A stretch of 64,000 nt of DNA from Gammaproteobacteria bacterium. GTDB taxonomy: Bacteria; Pseudomonadota; Gammaproteobacteria; Pseudomonadales; Pseudomonadaceae. Positions within the stretch are counted from its first letter, which is position 1; every line of letters begins with the position of its first letter. Location: assembly GCA_018816095.1 (NCBI GenBank), contig JAHIWP010000002.1, forward strand, positions 54,157 through 118,156, read 5' to 3'. Made by a program: the position numbers and the translations under genes. The notes below the pieces were generated by a model, which did no database searches, had not been told where the DNA came from, and saw only the letters and a list, made by a program, of their open reading frames with translations. Positions 57,473-64,000 of the stretch are shown here, piece by piece.

Positions 57473-57895
57473 TTACTCGTCAGCGTTGTCGCTGTCGTTG
57501 TTGTCGCTGTCATCGCCATCAGTAGCATCGGCGTTTTCAGGACGGTCACGACGCTCACGGCGCTCACTGCGGTTTTCTTCGGCCTTGAGCATCTCGGACT
57601 GGTCGATAACGGCCTCGTCGCGACGGATGACCAGGTTACGGATCACGGCATCGTTGTAACGGAAGTTGTCTTCCAGCTCAGCCAGGGCTTTGCCAGTGCA
57701 CTCAACGTTAAGCATCACGTAGTGAGCTTTGTGGACGTTGTTGATGGCGTAAGCCAGCTGACGACGACCCCAATCTTCCAGGCGGTGAATCTTGCCGCCG
57801 TCTTCTTCGATCAGCTTGGTGTAACGCTCAACCATGCCGCCGACTTGCTCGCTCTGGTCCGGGTGAACCAGAAAGATGATTTCGTAATGACGCAT
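57473..57895 (-). CDS. rpsF: 30S ribosomal protein S6
   Basis: A 140-aa protein. The core (residues 1-100) is canonical, from [18 protein letters not shown] to the [16 protein letters not shown] segment. The last 35 residues are an Asp/Asn/Glu-rich acidic tail ending DNADE, as in other pseudomonads; S6 tails are known sites of glutamate addition by RimK. It is the first gene of the operon and follows a structured leader that covers its Shine-Dalgarno sequence. Confidence 0.98.
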   Translation of the reverse strand: MRHYEIIFLVHPDQSEQVGGMVERYTKLIEEDGGKIHRLEDWGRRQLAYAINNVHKAHYVMLNVECTGKALAELEDNFRYNDAVIRNLVIRRDEAVIDQSEMLKAEENRSERRERRDRPENADATDGDDSDNNDSDNADE

Positions 57896-57900
57896 AAATG

Positions 57901-57946
57901 CTCCTTACGGGTTGTAGCCTGCCGCGAAATGCGGTCAGGCAAGGAG
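57901..57946 (-). promoter_or_regulatory. S6:S18 ribosomal leader of rpsF
   Basis: In the mRNA, CUCCUU pairs with AAGGAG, the Shine-Dalgarno sequence of rpsF. An inner stem GCCUG-A-CCGC / GCGG-CAGGC is capped by AUUUC. One side of the junction carries the unpaired segment UACAACCCGU, containing the CCG that is typical of the S6:S18 motif. Known biology: the S6-S18 complex binds such leaders and represses its own operon. The start codon lies 6 nt downstream. Confidence 0.8.
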
Positions 57947-58145
57947 TGAATTTCACTTGTTTGTCTTGCTGAAACAGAAAGGCGCAAACACGCCTGCCGT
58001 AGCGGCAAGGGGCGACATTCTAGTGAAGCCCCCTGCCGCACGCAAGGCGAACTGGTGATTATTTGAACAATCCAGCGCCGGCGAAAAACCTAAACCATCG
58101 GCTACTCGGTATAACGAGCGCCCTAGAGCGCTCACTACACGCGCG

Positions 58146-58901
58146 TTACTTCTTCTTGCTGCCAGCCTTGCGCTGACGCAATGCCTCAAACAGGCAAACA
58201 CCGGTCGCCACCGAGACATTGAGGCTGCTGACGCTGCCTGCCATCGGTAACTTGACCAGATAATCGCAATGTTCGCGGGTCAAACGACGCATGCCCTTGC
58301 CTTCAGCCCCCATGATCAACACGGTCGGCCCGGTCAGATCATGCTCATACAACTCCATCTCCGCCTCACCAGCGGTACCGACAACCCACAGGCCGCGCTG
58401 CTGGAGTTTCTCCAGACTGCGCGCCAGGTTGGTCACGGCTACCAAGGGAATTACCTCAGCCGCACCGCAGGCCACTTTGCGCACGGTAGCGTTGAGCGTG
58501 GCGGATTTGTCCTTCGGCACGATCACCGCCAGCGCACCCGCCGCATCGGCGGTGCGCAGGCAGGCACCGAGGTTATGTGGATCGGTCACGCCGTCGAGCA
58601 CCAACAACAAAGGCGCCCCTTCGGTGCGATCAAGCAGCTCATCGAGCATCGCCTCGCCCCAGACCTGGCTCGGGCTAACATCAGCCACAACGCCCTGATG
58701 CACACCCTCGACCCACGAGTCCATCTCGCGACGCTCGCACTGACCGACCGCAACCCGCGAATCCGCAGCCAAGGCCAGGATCACCTGCACCCGAGGGTCA
58801 TTACGCCCCTCGGCTAGCCAAACTTGCTTGACCCGCTTGGGGTGATGACGCAGCAGCGCCTCTACCGCATGCACGCCATAGATTTTTTCCAGCTGACTCA
58901 T
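58146..58901 (-). CDS. rlmB: 23S rRNA (guanosine-2251 2'-O)-methyltransferase
   Basis: A 251-aa SpoU-type methyltransferase that modifies G2251 of the 23S rRNA P-loop. The N-terminal substrate-binding domain begins IYGVHAVEALLRHHPKRVKQ. The SpoU motifs are DPHNLGACLRTADAAG, VLIMGAEGKGMRRLTRE and LPMAGSVSSLNVSVATGV. Its start overlaps the rnr stop by 4 bp (ATGA), so translation is coupled. rpsF lies 250 bp downstream under its own leader. Confidence 0.95.
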   Translation of the reverse strand: MSQLEKIYGVHAVEALLRHHPKRVKQVWLAEGRNDPRVQVILALAADSRVAVGQCERREMDSWVEGVHQGVVADVSPSQVWGEAMLDELLDRTEGAPLLLVLDGVTDPHNLGACLRTADAAGALAVIVPKDKSATLNATVRKVACGAAEVIPLVAVTNLARSLEKLQQRGLWVVGTAGEAEMELYEHDLTGPTVLIMGAEGKGMRRLTREHCDYLVKLPMAGSVSSLNVSVATGVCLFEALRQRKAGSKKK

Positions 58902-61435
58902 GACTTCGCCTTACGCTTGCGCGGCCCACTCGACGATGGCGCACCACCCGCAGCAGAACCCTTACGATGGGAGCTCGACTTGCCCGGCTTTGCCGCCGAC
59001 TCGCCTTTGGGGGAGCCCTTGCCGGGCTTGCTCTTTGAATCACTAAGCAGCGACTTTTTCAGCGCACGACTCTTCTCTACATCAGAGCCCGCCGGCGCTT
59101 TACGCTCGCTGCGACGCCCGGTCTTGCCCGCTGCTGATTCAAAACCACCTCGGCGCGTGCCGGCCGGCGCTGCAACCTTCTCTTCGGCCAACTCGAAATC
59201 GATCTTGCGCTCATCAAGATCGACACGCATGACCTTGACCTCGATGCTATCGCCCAGACGGAAGCTACGCCCACTACGCTCGCCCGCCAGACGGTGATGC
59301 ACAGGGTCGAAGTGATAGTAATCACCCGGCAAGGCGGTGACGTGCACCAACCCTTCAACGTAGATGTCTTTCAATTCGACGAATAAACCGAAACCGGTCA
59401 CTGCGGTAATCACGCCCGGGAAGGTTTCACCGACGCGGTCTTTCATAAACTCGCATTTGAGCCAGTTCACCACATCGCGAGTCGCTTCATCGGCGCGTCG
59501 CTCAGACATAGAGCACTGCTCGCCGAGCTGCTCGAGAATGGCATCGTCGTAAGGATAAATACGTGCGCGCGGCATGATGGCAGCACCCGCGCGTTTTACG
59601 TGCGGGGTGTCGAGCTTGGAGCGAATCACGCTGCGAATCGCCCGATGGATCAGCAGATCCGGGTAGCGACGAATCGGCGAGGTGAAGTGTGCGTACGCCT
59701 CATAATTCAGACCGAAGTGGCCCTGATTGTCCGCGCTATAAACGGCCTGACTGAGCGAGCGCAGCATTACGGTCTGGATCAGGTGGTAATCCGGACGCCC
59801 GCGAATGCTTTCCAGCAGCTGCTGATAATCTTTCGGGGTCGGACCGTCTTTGGACTTACCGCGGTGCAGCGACAGCCCCAACTCGGTGAGGAATGCCTTG
59901 AGTTTCTCTACGCGCTCTGGCGGCGGACCGTCATGCACACGATACAGCGCAGGGACTTCATGCTTCTGCATAAACGCTGCGGTAGCGACGTTGGCGGCGA
60001 GCATGCACTCTTCGATCAACTTGTGCGCATCGTTGCGTTGAGTTGGGCAAATATCCGAGATCTTGCGATCTGCACCGAAGATGATCCGCGTTTCCTGGGT
60101 TTCAAAGTCGATGGCGCCGCGCTCATGTCGCGCCGCCAGCAAGACTTGGTACAGCGAATACAGCTGCTTGAGGTGCGGCAGCACCTCTTTGTATTCGCCG
60201 CGCAGGGCTTTGCCTTCAGTGCTTTTCGGCTGCTCAAGCATGGAGCTGACCTTGTTGTAGGTCAGGCGCGCATGAGAATGGATCACCGCTTCATAGAACT
60301 GATAGTCGGTCATCTTGCCGGTTTTCGAGATGCTGATCTCGCAGACCATGGCCAAACGATCCACATGCGGATTCAGCGAGCAGAGACCATTGGAGAGCTC
60401 TTCTGGCAGCATCGGGATAACGCGCTCGGGGAAGTACACCGAGTTGCCACGCACCTGCGCCTCAGCATCCAGCGCCGAATCGATTTTCACATAATGAGAA
60501 ACGTCAGCGATTGCGACATAGAGCTTCCAGCCGCCGGAGAACAACCGCCAGTTGCTGCCATTCTTCTCGCAGTACACCGCGTCATCAAAGTCACGCGCAT
60601 CTTCGCCATCGATGGTCACGAACGGCAGATGGCGTAGATCAATACGCTTCTCTTTGTCCTTCTCTTCGACTTCAGGCTTGAGCTTGCTCGCCTCTTTCAC
60701 CACCGCGTCCGGCCAGACATGGGGAATGTCGTAGCTGCGCAATGCAACATCGATCTCCATACCCGGAGCCATATAGTTACCAACAACCTCAATCACATCG
60801 CCTTGAGGCTGGAAGCGCGTAGTCGGCCAGTGGGTGATTTTCACCTCAACGAACTGCCCTTGCTTGGCGCCCGCATTACGCCCCGGGGTTACCAGCACTT
60901 CCTGCTGGATTTTCGGATTGTCCGCAACGACAAAGCCAACACCACTTTCTTCGTAATAGCGGCCGACGATGCTTTCGTGGGCGCGGGAGATGACTTCAAC
61001 CACAGCACCTTCGCGACGACCACGACGGTCGAGGCCGGAAACCCGCGCCAGGGCACGGTCACCATCAAACACCAAGCGCATTTGCGCAGGGCTTAAGAAC
61101 AGATCATCGCTGCCGTCATCCGGCACCAGAAAGCCAAAGCCATCGCGGTGACCACTGACGCGACCCAGAATCAAATCAAGCTTGTCTACCGGCGCATAAG
61201 TACCACGACGGGTATAGATCAGCTGACCATCGCGCTCCATGGCGCGTAAACGGCGACGCAGCGCTTCGAGCTGCTCATCAGTAGCCATGCCGAACTCATC
61301 GGCCAGCTCTTCCCGGCTCGCCGGGGAGCCACGGTCAGACAAGTGCTGCAGGATCAGCTCGCGACTGGGGATGGGATTTTCGTATTTTTCCGCTTCACGA
61401 GCGGCCTCGGGATCGAGGGATTGCCAATCGGCCAT
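58898..61435 (-). CDS. rnr: Ribonuclease R
   Basis: An 845-aa exoribonuclease that degrades structured RNA from the 3' end. Order of parts: winged-helix start (about 20-85), two cold-shock domains, the RNB catalytic domain with the metal-binding aspartates in DGEDARDFDDAV (about 270-285), and the S1 domain (about 640-725, VGETFPGVITAVTGFGLFVEL). The last 110 residues are a lysine-, serine- and glycine-rich tail of low complexity. It overlaps rlmB by 4 bp. The Shine-Dalgarno sequence is weak, but the start fits the family. Confidence 0.95.
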   Translation of the reverse strand: MADWQSLDPEAAREAEKYENPIPSRELILQHLSDRGSPASREELADEFGMATDEQLEALRRRLRAMERDGQLIYTRRGTYAPVDKLDLILGRVSGHRDGFGFLVPDDGSDDLFLSPAQMRLVFDGDRALARVSGLDRRGRREGAVVEVISRAHESIVGRYYEESGVGFVVADNPKIQQEVLVTPGRNAGAKQGQFVEVKITHWPTTRFQPQGDVIEVVGNYMAPGMEIDVALRSYDIPHVWPDAVVKEASKLKPEVEEKDKEKRIDLRHLPFVTIDGEDARDFDDAVYCEKNGSNWRLFSGGWKLYVAIADVSHYVKIDSALDAEAQVRGNSVYFPERVIPMLPEELSNGLCSLNPHVDRLAMVCEISISKTGKMTDYQFYEAVIHSHARLTYNKVSSMLEQPKSTEGKALRGEYKEVLPHLKQLYSLYQVLLAARHERGAIDFETQETRIIFGADRKISDICPTQRNDAHKLIEECMLAANVATAAFMQKHEVPALYRVHDGPPPERVEKLKAFLTELGLSLHRGKSKDGPTPKDYQQLLESIRGRPDYHLIQTVMLRSLSQAVYSADNQGHFGLNYEAYAHFTSPIRRYPDLLIHRAIRSVIRSKLDTPHVKRAGAAIMPRARIYPYDDAILEQLGEQCSMSERRADEATRDVVNWLKCEFMKDRVGETFPGVITAVTGFGLFVELKDIYVEGLVHVTALPGDYYHFDPVHHRLAGERSGRSFRLGDSIEVKVMRVDLDERKIDFELAEEKVAAPAGTRRGGFESAAGKTGRRSERKAPAGSDVEKSRALKKSLLSDSKSKPGKGSPKGESAAKPGKSSSHRKGSAAGGAPSSSGPRKRKAKS

Positions 61436-61548
61436 TAGAGGTAATTCACCTTATCTACACAAATTCGGTTTGCCATGTGCCTATTGAAGCGCGAAACCAC
61501 TGTCCAGGTCAGCACAGCACACAGAATAAAATATTTTAACAACAGGGG

Positions 61549-61577
61549 TTTACAAGTAAAAACACGATCCGTATTAT
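61549..61577 (+). promoter_or_regulatory. Promoter of the tRNA-Leu gene
   Basis: TTTACA (61549-61554) and TATTAT (61572-61577) are 17 bp apart, near consensus. A GCGCGCC segment just downstream resembles the GC-rich discriminator of stable-RNA promoters. Transcription would start near 61584, 67 nt before the tRNA. Confidence 0.7.
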
Positions 61578-61650
61578 GCGCGCCACAACGACGGGAAACG
61601 AAGTTAACCAAGTTGTAGTTGATAGCAAATAAGCAAGTTTTGCAATCAAT

Positions 61651-61737
61651 GCCCAGGTGGTGAAATTGGTAGACACGCCAGCTTCAGGTGCTGGTGACCT
61701 TACGGTCGTGGAAGTTCGAGTCTTCTCCTGGGCACCA
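61651..61737 (+). tRNA. tRNA-Leu (anticodon CAG)
   Basis: An 87-nt tRNA with a class II long variable arm. Acceptor arms GCCCAGG and CCTGGGC pair, the anticodon stem is CCAGC / GCTGG around TTCAGGT, and the T-arm holds GTTCGAGTC. The 3' CCA is encoded. The anticodon CAG reads CUG, the main leucine codon in GC-rich genomes. Confidence 0.97.
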
Positions 61738-61741
61738 ATTC

Positions 61742-61770
61742 AAAAAACCGAGCCACTGGCTCGGTTTTTT
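61742..61770. terminator. Terminator after tRNA-Leu
   Basis: AAAAAACCGAGCC-ACT-GGCTCGGTTTTTT is a perfect hairpin with T-runs on both strands. It can also end transcription of the chemoreceptor gene from the opposite side. Confidence 0.92.
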
Positions 61771-61841
61771 ATTACCTGCGATTTGGCACTCAACGCCAAC
61801 TCGATCCGGCGGGCACTTACGCATGCCCGCCCCGACCAGCG

Positions 61842-63776
61842 CTAAACGCGAAACTGCCCCAAGCTAGCTTTAAGCCTCTTCGCCAACCCATCCAACACAC
61901 GACCGCTGCTCGCCGTCGCCGCCACAGCCTCCGCCGCACGCTGCGCCTCAACATGAATCACCTCGACGCGACCACGCACCGCATCAGCACCGGCAGCCTG
62001 ATGCGCCGCGGCCTCGGTCGCACCATTGATTGCACCATGCACCTCTTCCACCGCATCGCGCACCGATTGCTGCACCTGCGCACTTTCGCGCAACGCCGCC
62101 AACCCCTGATCAGCTTGCCTACCCGCCTGACCAATCGCCTCAACAGCCTCACGCGCCCCCAACTGCAACGCACCGATATGGGCCTGGATATCGCCGGTGG
62201 ACTGCTGCGTCTTACTGGCCAATGCCCGAACCTCATCCGCCACGACAGCAAAACCGCGACCGCTCTCGCCTGCTCGCGCAGCCTCAATTGCGGCATTCAG
62301 AGCAAGTAAATTGGTCTGCTCGGCGATTGAACGAATCACCGTCAACACCACCTCAATCTGCTCGCTTTGCTTGGCCAGCCGCTCGATCACTGCCGAGCCC
62401 GCTTCTACACGCCGCACTAACTCTTCGATTGAGCCACCCACACGCTGGGCAATCGCAGCGTTCTCATCCGCCGCCTGACGAATCGCCCCGACACGCTGTA
62501 ACGCCTCACGCATGGCCTGACTTTCCGCCTGCGCTTCACCCGCCATTTCCGCCAAAGCCTGCAGACTACCCGCCACTTCATCGCGCTGACGCTCAGCCGC
62601 TGACTGCGCCGCAGCACTGCGCGAAGCCAGATGGGCAATTTCCTGCCCGGTTAACGACGCCACCTCACCCGCCTCGCGCACAATCGGCTGCAGCTTGGCG
62701 ACAAAGCGATTGACCGCCGCCGCCATGTCGCCAATTTCATCACGGCTATTGAGCTCCACCCGGCGAGTCAGATCCCCCTCGCCCGCCGCCCAGTCATTCA
62801 GCACCGCAATCAAGGTATGCAGCTTGCCGACCACTCGCTGCCCCAGCACCAGCGCCAACACCAGCAGAATCACCAGCGCCACCACCACAAGCCCCACACT
62901 GATATTCCAGCGCAGCCCGGCCGCCGCCTGCCGAACCACCTCACGACTACCCTGCTGCATAGCTTCAGCGGCATCACGCGCAACACTCAAACGCGCCGCC
63001 AAGGCCCCCGCACTGCTGGTAGCCGCACCACTCAGGCTGTCGGAAACCAACTGCCCACTACTGCCGATCAGCTCGACGAAACGCGCATCCAGCTTCGCCA
63101 ACTCGTCATCCACCGACGCGGTGGAAACCCCGAGCAAAACCTTGCCGATATCCGAGCCCATCGGACTGATTGCAGCCTCGGCAATGTATACACCGGGATC
63201 ATTGGCGGCAGCCTGCAGCACTTTATCCAGCGCACCACTGCCTTCGCCCCTGGCCAGCAGCGCCCGCACGCGTGAGTCCTGGCGATTGAGGTGACGCGTA
63301 AGGCGCGCGCCCTGCGCATCGAGATACACCGCAAACAGCACGGCCGGATTGCGGTGCGCGCCGCGCACCAACTCGGTCAACGCCGGCACATCAGCATCCC
63401 AAATCGCCTTGGGCGCAACCGCTGACAACAACTGCGCCAACTCATCGGCAGAACGCTTAAGGTTGCTATCCAGCACCGCACGGATTTGCCCCTGCTCTTC
63501 GCCTAATCGAGCAGAGAGGCCTTTGGCTAACTGCGCCTGAGTATTCACCGAAAGGCTATTGAGCCCACCACTCACCTCCTCCCCCGCCTTCGTCAACTCT
63601 TCCGCCAAGCGCGCCGTATCGGCCTGCATGCCACTGGCCAGATCAGCCTCAAGCGCTGCCACCGTGGTACGCGTCAACGCCACCGCCACTACAACCTGGA
63701 CCAACAGGGCCACGCCCAGGGCCAGAAACACCGGCAGCAATAAACGACTGCGCAACACAGAAATAATGGCAAACAC
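61842..63776 (-). CDS. Methyl-accepting chemotaxis protein
   Basis: A 644-aa chemoreceptor. A membrane helix at about 8-30 is followed by a periplasmic region of roughly 260 residues, a second helix (about 285-312, [18 protein letters not shown]), HAMP, and a cytoplasmic coiled coil with the signalling tip [20 protein letters not shown]. The periplasmic part does not match a sensor type that I can name, so the ligand is unknown. I place the start at GTG 63776, which follows AGGAG at 8 bp; a TTG six codons upstream is possible. The group II intron tail begins about 90 bp upstream, so the native promoter may have been displaced. Confidence 0.85.
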   Translation of the reverse strand: MFAIISVLRSRLLLPVFLALGVALLVQVVVAVALTRTTVAALEADLASGMQADTARLAEELTKAGEEVSGGLNSLSVNTQAQLAKGLSARLGEEQGQIRAVLDSNLKRSADELAQLLSAVAPKAIWDADVPALTELVRGAHRNPAVLFAVYLDAQGARLTRHLNRQDSRVRALLARGEGSGALDKVLQAAANDPGVYIAEAAISPMGSDIGKVLLGVSTASVDDELAKLDARFVELIGSSGQLVSDSLSGAATSSAGALAARLSVARDAAEAMQQGSREVVRQAAAGLRWNISVGLVVVALVILLVLALVLGQRVVGKLHTLIAVLNDWAAGEGDLTRRVELNSRDEIGDMAAAVNRFVAKLQPIVREAGEVASLTGQEIAHLASRSAAAQSAAERQRDEVAGSLQALAEMAGEAQAESQAMREALQRVGAIRQAADENAAIAQRVGGSIEELVRRVEAGSAVIERLAKQSEQIEVVLTVIRSIAEQTNLLALNAAIEAARAGESGRGFAVVADEVRALASKTQQSTGDIQAHIGALQLGAREAVEAIGQAGRQADQGLAALRESAQVQQSVRDAVEEVHGAINGATEAAAHQAAGADAVRGRVEVIHVEAQRAAEAVAATASSGRVLDGLAKRLKASLGQFRV

Positions 63777-63901
63777 GGCAGACACTCCTGACAACGGTAT
63801 TACCTATAACGGCGGGAACACTGACTTATGAAGGCCAGCCCAGATATTTTTCACCCGCACCAGAATCGAGTAGGAGGCGGATTCACATCCGCCGTCCTCT
63901 C

Positions 63902-63937
63902 ACACCACCGTACGTACGGTTCCGTATACGGCGGTTC
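63902..63937 (-). ncRNA. Group II intron domain V
   Basis: A 36-nt hairpin with a tetraloop and a 2-3 nt bulge in the middle of the stem. This is the catalytic domain and the most conserved part of group II introns. Confidence 0.72.
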
Positions 63938-63940
63938 AGG

Positions 63941-64000
63941 TTATGCGGCTAAGCCGGTTGATCGTATCCAGTATTGAGACCAGCCCCAGGCGATCCCATA
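63941..64000 (-). CDS. Group II intron-encoded reverse transcriptase/maturase, C-terminal 19 residues
   Basis: The frame entering from the right edge reads YGIAWGWSQYWIRSTGLAA and then TAA. It ends 4 bp before domain V, exactly where intron-encoded proteins usually stop. Only the last 19 residues are visible, so identity rests on position next to the ribozyme domain rather than on protein motifs. Confidence 0.65.
   Translation of the reverse strand, partial: YGIAWGWSQYWIRSTGLAA

Larger units (their letters stand above)
63866..64000 (-). mobile_element. 3' end of a group II intron
   Basis: On the minus strand, sequence after the maturase stop codon folds like intron domain V: ACCGCCGT-A-UACG-GAAC-CGUA-CGU-ACGGUGGU (about 63902-63937). 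A domain VI-like hairpin, GGCGGAT-GTGA-ATCCGCC (63876-63893), follows. The intron would end near 63866-63872; the exact 3' splice site is uncertain. The body and 5' end lie beyond the right edge. Confidence 0.75.

Noticed and set aside
61651-61860. Integrated element at the tRNA-Leu gene
   Set aside because: There is no duplicated 3' tRNA end or integrase nearby; the gene is followed by its own terminator and a core-type chemoreceptor gene.

Overview
The window is 64 kb of GC-rich, densely coding gammaproteobacterial chromosome. Protein content and gene order point to Pseudomonas: cioAB, speA, the dsbD-aroQ-accB-accC-prmA-dusB-fis-purH-purD-retS block, urtABCDE-ureDA-acetyltransferase-ureBC, and alr-dnaB-rplI-rpsR-rpsF-rlmB-rnr all match the order I remember from P. 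aeruginosa and its relatives. The species cannot be named from the sequence alone. Nearly everything is core chromosome. The only clear mobile element is the tail of a group II intron at the right edge.

Layout. 1-1.7 kb: cioAB, a cyanide-insensitive bd-type quinol oxidase, on the minus strand with an ANR/FNR-like box upstream. 2.1-8.8 kb: an NCS2 purine permease, trmA, small membrane and periplasmic proteins, a YpfJ-type zinc peptidase, a RIO-type kinase and ada. 8.8-13.2 kb (minus): speA, a SUI1/YciH protein, a NUDIX hydrolase and a DUF2333 protein. 13.5-19.2 kb: a GcbA-like diguanylate cyclase, the chemoreceptor ctpL behind a Pho box, and dsbD. 19.3-31.6 kb: aroQ-accB-accC, prmA, a zinc-ribbon protein, dusB-fis, purH, purD and the hybrid kinase retS. 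31.6-42.2 kb: marC, then the nitrogen block urtABCDE-ureD-ureA-acetyltransferase-ureB-ureC, which starts at a sigma-54 promoter with an NtrC-type palindrome upstream. 42.2-48.5 kb: two paralogous solute-binding proteins without permeases flanking a DksA-like protein and an oxaloacetate decarboxylase, then two membrane proteins and a YegD-like Hsp70. 48.7-61.4 kb: a YgiQ-type radical SAM protein, a NicD-like diguanylate cyclase, alr, dnaB, the ribosomal protein operon with an S6:S18 leader, rlmB and rnr. 61.6-64 kb: tRNA-Leu(CAG), a chemoreceptor, and the 3' end of a group II intron.

How it works together. The urea block couples high-affinity uptake (UrtABCDE) to hydrolysis (UreABC with UreD); ureE, ureF and ureG are not in the window, so nickel delivery must be encoded elsewhere. 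Three surface-lifestyle regulators (GcbA-like, RetS, NicD-like) and two chemoreceptors lie on this stretch. A family of roughly 30-90 bp palindromic intergenic repeats (GTAGGATGGGT / GTAGGGTGGAT ends) occurs at six sites, three of them inside the purine and urease gene runs.

I found no defence system, prophage, integrative element, CRISPR array or convincing undescribed multi-gene system. The best leads for novelty are the repeat family within operons, the paired orphan binding proteins, a double palindrome before the oxaloacetate decarboxylase gene, and the intron edge.
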